Below the pieces are notes generated by a model, which saw only the letters and a program-made list of their open reading frames with translations, did not search any database and was not told the origin of the DNA. A stretch of 64,000 bases of DNA from the NCBI RefSeq assembly GCF_015291625.1, contig NZ_CP030047.1, positions 3,286,001 through 3,350,000 of the forward strand, written 5' to 3'. The translations under genes and the position numbers were made by a program. Shown here piece after piece: positions 26,961-35,161 of this stretch. Position 1 is the first letter of the stretch, and every line of letters starts with the position of its first letter. Origin of the DNA: Bradyrhizobium sp. CCBAU 53421 (GTDB lineage: Bacteria; Pseudomonadota; Alphaproteobacteria; Rhizobiales; Xanthobacteraceae).

Positions 26961-27671
26961 TCACATATTTGCAAGGTCCAACTGCGAGAGCTGCCGCTTG
27001 ATTTCGTCGATCTCCGCCTCGCCGCGTGTCGCGCGCGGCGTGGCGATGGTTTCGACGTGAAGGATTCGAGCAGGTCGCGGCGACAGGAAGAACAGGCGAT
27101 CGCCGAGGCGGACTGCGTCATCGAGATCGTGGGTGACCAGGAGCGTCATCATCTTGCGGCTCGCCACCAGCGTGGCGACCTGGTCGCGCAGCCGCCCTGC
27201 AAGCGCATTGTCGAGCGAGGCCAGCGGCTCGTCGAGGACGAGGAAGTCCGGTTCTATGGCGAAGGCGCGGGCGAGCGCGACGCGGCGGGCGAGGCCGAGC
27301 GACAGCTCAGCGGGGAAGTGGTTGCGATGCGCGCTCAAGTCGAGCACCTCGAACAGCGCCGACAGCGTGCCGTCGTCGACGTGCGGGGCGGCAAGCCGCA
27401 CATTCTCCTCCACGGTGCGCCACGGCAATAGCCGCGGCTCCTGGAACACCATGCCAAGGCGCATGCCGGGCGATCGCGTGACATGGCCCTGGTAGTTGCC
27501 GTCGAGGCCGGCGAGAATCCTGAGCAGGGTGCTCTTGCCGCAACCCGACGGTCCGAACAGCACGCCGACCTCGCCGGCGTTCAGTGTGAAGGTGATTTTG
27601 TCGAGCACGTCGTGCCGCTTTCCGGCGGCGCTCGCAAAGCTCTTGCCGGTGATATTGACCTCAAGCTGCAC
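26961..27671 (-). CDS. ABC transporter ATP-binding protein, taurine/nitrate type
   Basis: A 236-residue ATPase with Walker A GPSGCGKST (about residues 40-48), Q-loop VFQEPRLLPW, Walker B FLVLDEPLASLD and switch His in VTHDLDD. The signature motif is degenerate: LSLGLARR instead of LSGGQxxR, which may slow hydrolysis. It overlaps the permease gene by 11 bp. The three genes 26961-29396 form a SsuABC/TauABC-like importer. The substrate is unknown; the position beside quinoprotein accessory genes suggests an alcohol-, cofactor- or metal-related solute. Confidence 0.88.
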   Translation of the reverse strand: MQLEVNITGKSFASAAGKRHDVLDKITFTLNAGEVGVLFGPSGCGKSTLLRILAGLDGNYQGHVTRSPGMRLGMVFQEPRLLPWRTVEENVRLAAPHVDDGTLSALFEVLDLSAHRNHFPAELSLGLARRVALARAFAIEPDFLVLDEPLASLDNALAGRLRDQVATLVASRKMMTLLVTHDLDDAVRLGDRLFFLSPRPARILHVETIATPRATRGEAEIDEIKRQLSQLDLANM

Positions 27672-28398
27672 GGAGCCGCCACCGCGTTAGCCTGGTTTCA
27701 AACGGCTGCACCATCAAGGTCTCGATGACGAGCACGACGCCGGCAAAGCTCAGCGAGTAGGCGAGCAGCAACGGGATGTCGAACAGCTGGAAGGCGACCC
27801 CGATCTCGAACCCGACGCCGTTGGGGCGGCCGAGATATTCGGCAACCAGCACGATCTTCCAGACCAGCGACAGTCCGGAGCGCGCGGCGGCCGCAATGTA
27901 GGGCGCCAGCTGCGGCAGGATCACGTGCCGGAACGCGCGGCCGCGCGGCAAGGCAAACGCCGTTGCCATCTCGTCGAGCGCCGGGTCGAGCGCGCGGGCC
28001 CCCTCGCGCAGGGTGACGACGGCGGTCGGCAGCTTGTTGATGGCGATGGCCGCGATCGCGGCGACCTCGGTCAGCCCGGCCCAGATATAGGCCAGCACGA
28101 TGACGACGAGCGCCGGCAAATTGAGCAGCAGGATCAGCCAGGGGTCGCCAAGGCGATTGGCAAGCGACACGCGGCCCATCAGGTAGCCGATTGCCGAGCC
28201 GAGCGCCATGGCGAGGGTGAAGGCCAGTGCAACCCGCGCCAGCGTTGCGCCGAGATTGACGAACAGCGCGCCCGACCGAGCTTCGGCCACGAGCACCGAC
28301 AGCACCGCCGGCGGCGCCGGCAGCTTCGCATCGCCGATCAACAGCGAGGCAATCCACCAGGTCGCGATGAACAGCCCGAATGACAGGAGGCGCAGCAC
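27661..28398 (-). CDS. ABC transporter permease, taurine/nitrate type
   Basis: A 245-residue membrane protein with about six transmembrane helices and the EAA coupling loop (VTLREGARALDPALDEMATAF, with GRAFRHVILPQLAPYI after it). It resembles SsuC/TauC permeases and starts 2 bp after the binding-protein stop, overlapping the ATPase gene by 11 bp; the unit is tightly coupled. Confidence 0.87.
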   Translation of the reverse strand: MLRLLSFGLFIATWWIASLLIGDAKLPAPPAVLSVLVAEARSGALFVNLGATLARVALAFTLAMALGSAIGYLMGRVSLANRLGDPWLILLLNLPALVVIVLAYIWAGLTEVAAIAAIAINKLPTAVVTLREGARALDPALDEMATAFALPRGRAFRHVILPQLAPYIAAAARSGLSLVWKIVLVAEYLGRPNGVGFEIGVAFQLFDIPLLLAYSLSFAGVVLVIETLMVQPFETRLTRWRLRAA

Positions 28399-28400
28399 CG

Positions 28401-29396
28401 CTAGTCTCCCGGGATCGCTTGATAGAACGTGCCGGGAGCGAGCTCGGTCGCGGTGCCGACCAGATCGCGGCCGCCGAGCTGCGCCAGCACCCGGTAGAGC
28501 ACGCGCGCATCCGCCTCTTCGTCAGCGATCGGACGGCGCGGAATACCCTCGCGGTAGCGGTCACGATAGGCATGCAGCGTCGCCGCATCCTGCGCACCGG
28601 TCAGCGGCGCAATCGCGTCCCATTCAGCATCTGAGTTCGCCAGAACCTCTTTCGCGGCGCGGGTCACGGCGATGAAGCGGGCCACCAGATCCTTGTTGGC
28701 GTTGGCCCAGGCCTCGTCGAACACGTAGCCGATCATCGCGATGCGGCCCTTGCTGCCGAGCCTCTGCAGGATCTCTTCCATGCCGGCGAGTCGGCGAAAG
28801 CCCTTGGCTTCGAGCGCGGCGCAGAAATTCCAGTAGTTGAGCGTCGCGTCCATCTCGCCGCCGAGGGTCTTGGCCGCGAGCAGCGGCGGCGCGCCATAGA
28901 CGATGGTCGCCTGCGACTTCAGGTCGACGCCGTCCTGCCTCGATGCGGCCTGCAGCAGCAGCCAGTTCTTGTCGATCGCACCGCCGGCCACGGCAAGCTT
29001 GCGCCCCTTGAGGTCGGCGAGCGTCTTGACCGGCGAGGCGGCCGGGACCATCACGGCGCCCAGCGCGCTTGAATAGGGATAGAACTGGAGCCTGGCGCCG
29101 AGCGAACGCTCGCGCGACACCCACGGCCAGTCGGACACCATCACGTCGGCCGTACCCGAGCGCAGCGCGATCTTGCCGGCCTCGGGACTGGCGAGCTCGA
29201 CGACGTCGATCGACAGATTGGCCTTCTTGTCGAGACCATGGGAGCGAATGACGGCCAGTTCCCAGGCCAGCGTTCCGGTCTTCTGCGCTGCAACGCGGAT
29301 GGTCTCCGCGCTGCACGAGGTGCCGAACTGCATGACCGCCAGAACTGCCGCAGCCAACACCGTGCGTACAGAGATGATCATCGTTTCTTGAGCCAC
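28401..29396 (-). CDS. ABC transporter periplasmic binding protein, SsuA/TauA-like
   Basis: A 331-residue protein with a signal peptide (about residues 6-30, ending TSCSA; the Cys is not in a convincing lipobox). The mature domain has the NMT1/SsuA fold: IRVAAQKTGTLAWELAVIRS, VELASPEAGKIALRSGTADV, ADVMVSDWPWVSRER, and TLNYWNFCAALEAKGF. The Trp/Tyr-rich binding-site region (DWPW, LNYWNF) is a notable feature. It is first in its operon, divergent from a small secreted gene at 29468. Confidence 0.85.
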   Translation of the reverse strand: MAQETMIISVRTVLAAAVLAVMQFGTSCSAETIRVAAQKTGTLAWELAVIRSHGLDKKANLSIDVVELASPEAGKIALRSGTADVMVSDWPWVSRERSLGARLQFYPYSSALGAVMVPAASPVKTLADLKGRKLAVAGGAIDKNWLLLQAASRQDGVDLKSQATIVYGAPPLLAAKTLGGEMDATLNYWNFCAALEAKGFRRLAGMEEILQRLGSKGRIAMIGYVFDEAWANANKDLVARFIAVTRAAKEVLANSDAEWDAIAPLTGAQDAATLHAYRDRYREGIPRRPIADEEADARVLYRVLAQLGGRDLVGTATELAPGTFYQAIPGD

Positions 29397-29467
29397 TTCC
29401 CCGAATGTTTTCTTTTCTGATCAACACCCATAGCATAGCTTGCGGTAAGAGAAGAGGAAGCACGACC

Positions 29468-29839
29468 ATGGCAGGAGCTGGCATGCTACGACCGATTGTC
29501 GCCGTCCCGGCGGTGCTGCTGGCCGTGCTCGCCGGGACTGCCATGGCCGCGCGGGCCCAGGAGGTCAATGACTATCCGACCTCGGCGCGGGCGGAATATG
29601 TGTTCGGCTGCATGAAGGCCAATGGCGAAAGCCGGCAGGCGATCGAGCAATGTTCATGCTCGATCGACGTCGTCGCCTCGATCATCCCCTATGATCGCTA
29701 CGTCACCGCCGAGACCGTGCTGAGCATGGCGCAGGTGCGCGGCAATCTGGGCGGCCAGTTCCGCTCGTCCGAGCAGGCCGCCAACGCCCTCAGCGACCTC
29801 AGGCGTGCCCAGGCCGAAGCCGAAGTCAGGTGCTTCTAG
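29468..29839 (+). CDS. Small secreted cysteine-containing protein (unknown)
   Basis: A 123-residue protein starting at ATG 29468 behind GAGGAAG. The signal peptide ends near AARAQEV. The mature part contains EYVFGCMKANGESRQAIEQC and CSCSID, then a region ending in EVRCF, giving four Cys likely paired in disulfides. Its location among quinoprotein genes suggests a periplasmic accessory role. I do not recognise the family. It converges on the SoxYZ-like gene with a 25-bp gap. Confidence 0.65.
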   Translation: MAGAGMLRPIVAVPAVLLAVLAGTAMAARAQEVNDYPTSARAEYVFGCMKANGESRQAIEQCSCSIDVVASIIPYDRYVTAETVLSMAQVRGNLGGQFRSSEQAANALSDLRRAQAEAEVRCF

Positions 29840-29864
29840 CACCTAGCGTGAAATCGCCGGCGGG

Positions 29865-30689
29865 TTAGGTCCCGGGATTCTCGACCTTCCATTCGTGCTC
29901 GAAGATATGCCCTTCGGTGTCCTTGGCTTCGGCGCGGAAGTGCTTCGCGCCATTCGAGACGTAGGTGAATCGGATATTGGGATCCTCGGAAATCGAGATT
30001 CCGCCTTCCATCGCCAGCACCGGACTGTCGTCCTGCCAGATGTGCAGCTCGTTGACGAAGAAGGCCGGGATGTAGAGCTGCGTGACCTGATCCATCTGCA
30101 GGCCCGAATTGTTCGGGTGCCCGATCATGATCTGGGCTTCACGTGTGCTTGTCGCCGGGCCTTGTTCGGACTTCGCGAACTGACGGTAGCGCATCTGGCC
30201 GAGCCGGTTCTTCGCTTCCTCGACGTTCTTGCCGGCCGGGGCCGAGCAGCCGCCGGATGCTTTCACATAGACCTTGCTGACATAGAGCTTGCCGTCGCTG
30301 AGCTCCGCGACGGCGTGCACATTGGTGTAGTTGTTGACGCGGACTCGGGTCGAGATCTCGGTGACATTGGCGTTCGGACCGAGCGTGAACTTCGCGGCCA
30401 TCGGCGCCGGGTTCTCGTCGATCACAAGCGTGATCGCGACGACGCGGCGGCTGTCGCCAGCCTGTAACTTTGTGCGCAGCGTCACCGGAACGATCGCGGC
30501 GTCTTCCGCGCGCGCCGGCATCTCGATGCCGATGACGTCGTTGCCGTCATTCATCGGACGATTGCTGAAGATGTCCTGGACGAGACCCGGCCAGGGATCA
30601 TAGGTCTCGGCCGCGGGCGCAGCCGGCGTACCCAGCGCGATCGCAAGGAAGCTGGCGATGCAAAGCAGGCGGGCGCTATGTCCAGTCAT
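29865..30689 (-). CDS. Quinoprotein-associated SoxYZ-like fusion carrier
   Basis: A 274-residue exported protein with a signal peptide (cleavage near PAAPAAE). The N-terminal part is SoxY-like (DPWPGLVQDIFSNRPMNDG), ending in the carrier-arm motif SGGCSAP at about residues 146-152 that replaces the free C-terminal GGCGG of true SoxY. The C-terminal part is SoxZ-like (IMIGHPNNSGLQMD, then FVNELHIWQDD). Such fusions occur with PQQ dehydrogenases rather than with thiosulfate oxidation. The Cys probably carries a covalent intermediate; its identity is unknown. It is downstream of a metallohydrolase of the same proposed relay system. Confidence 0.85.
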   Translation of the reverse strand: MTGHSARLLCIASFLAIALGTPAAPAAETYDPWPGLVQDIFSNRPMNDGNDVIGIEMPARAEDAAIVPVTLRTKLQAGDSRRVVAITLVIDENPAPMAAKFTLGPNANVTEISTRVRVNNYTNVHAVAELSDGKLYVSKVYVKASGGCSAPAGKNVEEAKNRLGQMRYRQFAKSEQGPATSTREAQIMIGHPNNSGLQMDQVTQLYIPAFFVNELHIWQDDSPVLAMEGGISISEDPNIRFTYVSNGAKHFRAEAKDTEGHIFEHEWKVENPGT

Positions 30690-30732
30690 GTTCGCGAAAT
30701 CCTATGCAGCCCCGTCACTATAGGGCGAACCG

Positions 30733-31659
30733 CTACTCCCATTCAATTTCGGAGAATGCTGCAGTTGCGTTGCGGGCGTTGTAATCGTCGAACAATTGCC
30801 AGCGCGGCCGCTCGGATGCCGCGGCGTGCTCCGCCGCAGCCGTGATCGGCTTGCCGCTTGCGACCAGTGCGCGGACGTCCGCGGCCAGCTTCTCGAGATA
30901 ACGCCGCTCGTCGGCGAGCGCCGCAGGCCACGCACTCACGGGTCCGTGACCGGGAACCACACGCTCGGCGGGAATTGCCTGGAGGGCGTCGAGCGCGCGC
31001 AGCCAGCCCTTGAGGCTGCCGTCGACCACCGGAATATGTTCGAGGAACACCATATCGCCCGCGAACAGCGTGCCGGTGCGTTCGTCAAGGACGGTGAGGT
31101 CGTTGTCGCTGTGGGCGGGCGGCCATGCCTTCAAGGTGAGGCTCCGACCGCCGAGGTCGAGCTTCAGCGTGTCCTCGACCAGCACGGTCGGTGGAATGAT
31201 CCGGACCTCGTCGATCAATGCATCGCCCATGGTCCGGCGAAAGCCGTCGAGATAGAACTGCCCGCGCGCCGCAAGCGCGCGGGGCAGGGCCTTGTGGCCG
31301 ACGAAGCTGGTCCCGTCAGCCACGAAGGCCGCGTTGCCGAATCCATGATCCGGATGCGCGTGGGTGTTGATCACGTAGCGGATCGGCTTGTCGCTATGGC
31401 TGCGGACCGCGGCGAGCAATTGCCGTCCTTCGCGGACGCTGCCGCCGGTGTCGATGACGGCAACCGCGCTGTCGCCGACCACGAAGCCGACATTGGCGAT
31501 GGCGCCTTCGTTCTCGCGCGTCATCAAGGAGGTCGCCCCGATGTGAACGAATATTCCGGGGGCGACTTCGCTCACAGGCAATTCCGCCTCCTGTGCCCGC
31601 GCTATGGTCGGCGCCCAAAGCATCAGGAGCAGCGCAAGCACCGAACCGCCATGAGCCAT
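30733..31659 (-). CDS. Quinoprotein relay system metallo-beta-lactamase-fold hydrolase
   Basis: A 308-residue secreted protein: signal peptide (ending PTIARAQ), then a metallo-beta-lactamase fold with the zinc motif [11 protein letters not shown] (about residues 99-109), a late AHSDND His/Asp, a GDMVFLEH Asp and a final [11 protein letters not shown]is. It resembles SoxH-related hydrolases linked to quinoproteins and is 43 bp upstream of the SoxYZ-like carrier, so the two probably act together. It may release or transfer a group from the carrier Cys; this is inference. Confidence 0.85.
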   Translation of the reverse strand: MAHGGSVLALLLMLWAPTIARAQEAELPVSEVAPGIFVHIGATSLMTRENEGAIANVGFVVGDSAVAVIDTGGSVREGRQLLAAVRSHSDKPIRYVINTHAHPDHGFGNAAFVADGTSFVGHKALPRALAARGQFYLDGFRRTMGDALIDEVRIIPPTVLVEDTLKLDLGGRSLTLKAWPPAHSDNDLTVLDERTGTLFAGDMVFLEHIPVVDGSLKGWLRALDALQAIPAERVVPGHGPVSAWPAALADERRYLEKLAADVRALVASGKPITAAAEHAAASERPRWQLFDDYNARNATAAFSEIEWE

Positions 31660-31826
31660 GTTTCCGCCTCAGTTTCTCCGGGACGCGCGATCGATGTCGT
31701 CGTGCTCCCGTTTGCGCTGCAACAAGCAACGCGGCACCGTCGCTATGATTATCCCTGTTGCACGTCATGCTGCGCCGGGCAATTGGTGGATGACGGCAAT
31801 CCGTCCGATCGAGAGGAGACCGCGTG

Positions 31827-32708
31827 ATGAGAGTTATCGGATGCCGTCCCGTCCTGTTCGCGCTTGTCGGCTTTATCGCCTGCCTCGCCGGCCGCGACAT
31901 CGCGCGTGCGCAGGTCAACGAGCAGGGCGAACTCTCGATCGAGCTGGTCGATCCCAAGGTGCTGCGCATCTGCGCCGACCCGCGCAACCTGCCGTTCTCG
32001 AATGACAAGGGCGAGGGGTTTGAGAACAAGATCGGCGAGCTGTTCGCCGAGAAGCTGCAGAAGAAGCTCGATTACATGTATTTCCCGCAGGCGACCGGCT
32101 TCGTGCGGGTCACGCTCGGCTCGCATCGCTGCGACGTGATCATGGGCTTTCCGCAAGGCGACGACCTCGCGCAAGGGACCAATCCGTATTACCGAACGGC
32201 CTATGCGATCGTCGCCAGGCCGGGCAGCGGATTGGATGAGGTCACGACGCTCGAGGATGAGCGGCTCAAGGGCAAGCATATCGGCATCGTGGCGGGAACG
32301 CCGCCCGCGACCAACATGGCCATCAACGGCCTGATGACCAATGCGAAGCCTTATCCGCTGATGATCGACACGCGCTACGATTCCTCGGCCGAGGCGATGA
32401 TGAACGACCTCGAAAAGGGCGAGATCGACGCCGGCATCCTGTGGGGACCGATGGCAGGCTTCTATGCCAAGAAGGCGAACCCGCCGCTGCATGTCACGCC
32501 GCTGCTCAAGGAGACTACGGGACCGAAGCTGGTCTATCGCATCGGCATGGGCGTGCGGGCGTCCGATCAGAACTGGAAGCGGCAGCTCAATCGCCTGATT
32601 CAGGAGAACCAGCCGGCGATCAACAAGATCCTGCTCGACTTCGGCGTTCCGCTACTCGACGAGAACGACCGTCCGATCGGGCCGGAGACCGCGACCAAAT
32701 CGCCATGA
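31827..32708 (+). CDS. xoxJ: XoxJ/MoxJ-like quinoprotein-associated periplasmic binding protein
   Basis: A 293-residue protein with a signal peptide and a solute-binding fold of the MoxJ/XoxJ kind: LRICADPRNLPFSNDKGEGF, then TLGSHRCDVIMGFPQG, NPYYRTAYAIVARPG, a GTPPATNM loop and ILWGPMAGFYAKK. XoxJ is needed in the XoxF system, apparently for enzyme activation. Here it is 12 kb from xoxF but co-transcribed with a CXXCW protein. In M. extorquens the lut cluster also starts with such a protein, so a role in lanthanide handling is an alternative. GTG at 31824 or ATG at 31827 could be the start; both are suitably spaced from GAGGAG. Confidence 0.72.
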   Translation: MRVIGCRPVLFALVGFIACLAGRDIARAQVNEQGELSIELVDPKVLRICADPRNLPFSNDKGEGFENKIGELFAEKLQKKLDYMYFPQATGFVRVTLGSHRCDVIMGFPQGDDLAQGTNPYYRTAYAIVARPGSGLDEVTTLEDERLKGKHIGIVAGTPPATNMAINGLMTNAKPYPLMIDTRYDSSAEAMMNDLEKGEIDAGILWGPMAGFYAKKANPPLHVTPLLKETTGPKLVYRIGMGVRASDQNWKRQLNRLIQENQPAINKILLDFGVPLLDENDRPIGPETATKSP

Positions 32709-33259
32709 TCAGGCTCGCGGCCATGCTGGCGGTGATATTGCTCGCCGCTTCGCCCGTCCGCGCGCAGGACCCGCCTGCAGAGCCCGAGGGCTACCGAACC
32801 GAGGATTATCGCGCGCCCGTGCCGATCACGCTTGTCGGCGCACGCGTACTGACGACCACCGAAGCGGAAGCGATCTGGCGCGACAAATCCGGCGGCTTCG
32901 TCGACGTGCTGCCGCGGGCGCCGAAGCCAAACCTGCCTGCAGGCACGGTGTGGCGCGAGCGGCCGCATCGCGACATTCCCGGCAGCATCTGGCTGCCCGA
33001 CACCGGCTACGGCAGGCTGGCGGCGTCGACCGAGGACTATCTGCGACGCGGCCTGGCCCGTGCCTCCGGCGACGACAAGGCCAGATTGCTCGTGATCTAC
33101 TGCCAGGAAAGCTGCTGGATGTCGTGGAACGCCGCCAAGCGCGTGCTATCGTACGGCTACCGCAACGTGGCGTGGTATCCGGAAGGAACCGACGGGTGGG
33201 AACGCGCCAATCTGCCGCTGGCCGACGCGGAGCCCGAGCCGCGCGAGGGCGAGCAGTGA
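32705..33259 (+). CDS. PQQ-associated CXXCW-motif protein (rhodanese-like)
   Basis: A 184-residue secreted protein: signal peptide (ending ASPVRAQ), then a rhodanese-like domain with FVDVLPRAPKP, SIWLPDTGYG and the diagnostic CQESCW motif in VIYCQESCWMSWNAAK (about residues 129-144), followed by GYRNVAWYPEGTDGW. This motif family is found only with PQQ-dependent catabolism. The two Cys could carry sulfur or bind metal. It overlaps the upstream gene by ATGA, so the two are translationally coupled. Confidence 0.87.
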   Translation: MIRLAAMLAVILLAASPVRAQDPPAEPEGYRTEDYRAPVPITLVGARVLTTTEAEAIWRDKSGGFVDVLPRAPKPNLPAGTVWRERPHRDIPGSIWLPDTGYGRLAASTEDYLRRGLARASGDDKARLLVIYCQESCWMSWNAAKRVLSYGYRNVAWYPEGTDGWERANLPLADAEPEPREGEQ

Positions 33260-33296
33260 GCCGCCCTCACACGGCTAAGGAAAATGCTCCGGCGAG

Positions 33297-33593
33297 CTAC
33301 TTCTGCTTGTCGAGCTTGTTGATGGTCTTGCCGCCGTCGCTGTCCGTGGTGGTGAACGTCACCTTGTCACCGGCGTGAAGCTCCTCCAGTGACTGTCCCT
33401 TGGGCACCTTGTATTCCTGAATCGCGCCGCCAGCCGCGCCAACGGTGCCGCTCTGCGTCTGCTGGATCGAGATGGTTCCACTCAGTCGGTCAATCTTGGT
33501 GACCATTCCCGACATGGATTGCTGGGCCAAAGCCGCTGTGGTGATCAGGCTCGCGGCGGCGAGGCTGGTCATGACGATCTTGGCTGCTCTCAT
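33297..33593 (-). CDS. Small periplasmic CusF-like OB-fold protein
   Basis: A 98-residue protein with signal peptide (ending AALAQQ) and a small beta-barrel resembling CusF/DUF1344: SGMVTKIDRLSGTISIQ, a middle GGAIQEYKVPKGQSLEEL, and AGDKVTFTTTDSDGGKTINKLD. The CusF copper ligands (His, Trp and two Met) are not present at the expected places, so copper binding is doubtful. It stands alone between two quinoprotein accessory operons. Confidence 0.6.
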   Translation of the reverse strand: MRAAKIVMTSLAAASLITTAALAQQSMSGMVTKIDRLSGTISIQQTQSGTVGAAGGAIQEYKVPKGQSLEELHAGDKVTFTTTDSDGGKTINKLDKQK

Positions 33594-33695
33594 GGAGGTC
33601 TCCCAACTTCAGATATAGTTGGAGACAACGAACGGGCGGCGCGATTTGTTCCGGTGGCACTTTTGTGATCGCCCCGGGGGGATCGGCCGTCGGCC

Positions 33696-34316
33696 TCAAT
33701 CCAGTTCCTGCTGGATGGTGCGGCCCAGCGCGAACAGCCGCTGATCGATGATGGTCGGCACCTCGCAGACGTATTTCACCACGCGTCCGCGGTCCTCGAA
33801 GATCCGCGTTTCCCAGACCAGCTGATTGCCGAGCTCATCGACCTTGGCCTGGTCCGGCGGCGTGGCGTCCTGCAGCACCTGCAGCTTGATCGTGTCGTCG
33901 CGGATCTTTTCCGCGGCCTCGCGCTGCTTGCGCATTACACGCTCCAGCCCGTTCATGACCGAGGCCCGCTGGCCGTTGAGCGTGTCGAACAGGCCCGCGA
34001 ATAGCAGCTTTCCCGCATTGGCCTTGTCGGCCGCGGCGGCCGACAGGAATTCGGTGATCTCCTTCTGTGCATCCTCGAGCGGAACGCGCCGCGCCGCGAG
34101 CTTGGCCGCGAGCGCGCTGATCTTCGGATCGTCCCTCCATTTGGTCTCGGCATCGCCGAGCGGCGGCCCGGCCCACACCGCGGCGAGCGAGATCTCGGGC
34201 ACCTTGGCCTGTTGGCAGGGCCAGTCCGGATAACGCGGGTCGGCGCCGAGCGCGACCTGGCTCGACAGAACCATCGCGAACAGCGCGCCGAGTGCTGGCC
34301 GCCAGCCTGTTGTCAT
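33696..34316 (-). CDS. Exported coiled-coil protein, last gene of the PQQ/lut-like ABC operon
   Basis: A 206-residue protein starting at ATG 34316, overlapping the permease stop (ATGA). A signal peptide ends near QVALGAD; the mature protein starts PRYPDWPCQQAKVPEISLA and continues as long charged helices (SALAAKLAARRVPLEDAQKE, MRKQREAAEKIRDD). It has two Cys. No catalytic motif was found. The matching position in the M. extorquens lut cluster is an exported protein (LutG, as I recall), so a periplasmic helper for lanthanide or cofactor uptake is likely. Confidence 0.65.
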   Translation of the reverse strand: MTTGWRPALGALFAMVLSSQVALGADPRYPDWPCQQAKVPEISLAAVWAGPPLGDAETKWRDDPKISALAAKLAARRVPLEDAQKEITEFLSAAAADKANAGKLLFAGLFDTLNGQRASVMNGLERVMRKQREAAEKIRDDTIKLQVLQDATPPDQAKVDELGNQLVWETRIFEDRGRVVKYVCEVPTIIDQRLFALGRTIQQELD

Positions 34317-35161
34317 GCCTCGCCTCCGCCGGGTCCGCGGCGCACCAGGCCGCGCGATGGATCGTAAGCCAGGATCGCGCCGATCATGAACACCACCGTG
34401 CAGCCGCCGACCACCGCGAGCGAAACCCAGTTCATCTTTCCGTACAACGCAAACCGGATCAACTCCACCGCGTGCGTGAACGGATTGCACTGGCAGACAT
34501 AATACAGCAGCGGGCTGCCTTCCTGCACGCGCCAGAGCGGATAGAGGGCGGACGATGCGAAGAACATCGGGAAGATGACAAAGTTCATCACGCCGGCGAA
34601 GTTTTCCAGTTGCTTGATGCTGGCCGAGATCAGCATGCCCAGCGCGCCGAGCATAAGGCCTGACAGCACCAGCGCCGGAAGCACGGTGAGGTAGCCGATG
34701 GTCGGCGGCGCGATGTCCCAGAACCACGCGATCAGCAGGAACGCGTAGACCTGGAGCAGCGACACGGCCGTGCCGGCGAGCAGCTTGCAGAACAGCAAAT
34801 AGCCGCGCGGCAGCGGGCTGACCAGCAGCGTGCGCATGTTGCCCATCTCGCGGTCGTAGACCATCGACAGCGAGGATTGCATGCCGTTGAACAGCTGGAT
34901 CATCGCCATCAAGCCCGGCGCGATGTAGACCTCGTAGAGGATGTAGGTCTCATACGGTGGGATGATCGAGATGCCGAGCACCTGACGGAAGCCGGCGGCG
35001 AAGATGAACAGCCAGACCAGCGGCCGGACCAGCGCCGAGACGAAGCGCTCGCGCTGATGCAGGAAGCGCAGCGCCTCGCGCCATACGATGCCGTTCAGAC
35101 AGACGATGTATTCTGACACCGAGAAGCCGCTTCGCTCAGGCGTGACCGTCGTGCTGCTCAT
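34313..35161 (-). CDS. PQQ-associated ABC-2-type permease (PedC/LutF-like)
   Basis: A 282-residue ABC-2 membrane subunit with six hydrophobic segments: an amphipathic N-terminus, WLFIFAAGFRQVLGISIIPPY, MIQLFNGMQSSLSMVYDREM (the ABC-2 signature region), LPRGYLLFCKLLAGTAVSLL and later helices. It belongs to the permease type found with PQQ alcohol dehydrogenases (PedC in Pseudomonas) and with lanthanide uptake (LutF). It overlaps both neighbours by ATGA-type junctions. Confidence 0.87.
   Translation of the reverse strand: MSSTTVTPERSGFSVSEYIVCLNGIVWREALRFLHQRERFVSALVRPLVWLFIFAAGFRQVLGISIIPPYETYILYEVYIAPGLMAMIQLFNGMQSSLSMVYDREMGNMRTLLVSPLPRGYLLFCKLLAGTAVSLLQVYAFLLIAWFWDIAPPTIGYLTVLPALVLSGLMLGALGMLISASIKQLENFAGVMNFVIFPMFFASSALYPLWRVQEGSPLLYYVCQCNPFTHAVELIRFALYGKMNWVSLAVVGGCTVVFMIGAILAYDPSRGLVRRGPGGGEA

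Noticed and set aside
32441..32704. Upstream extension of the CXXCW protein
   Set aside because: The upstream part is an out-of-frame reading of the binding-protein gene; the ATG at 32705 with a signal peptide is the natural start.
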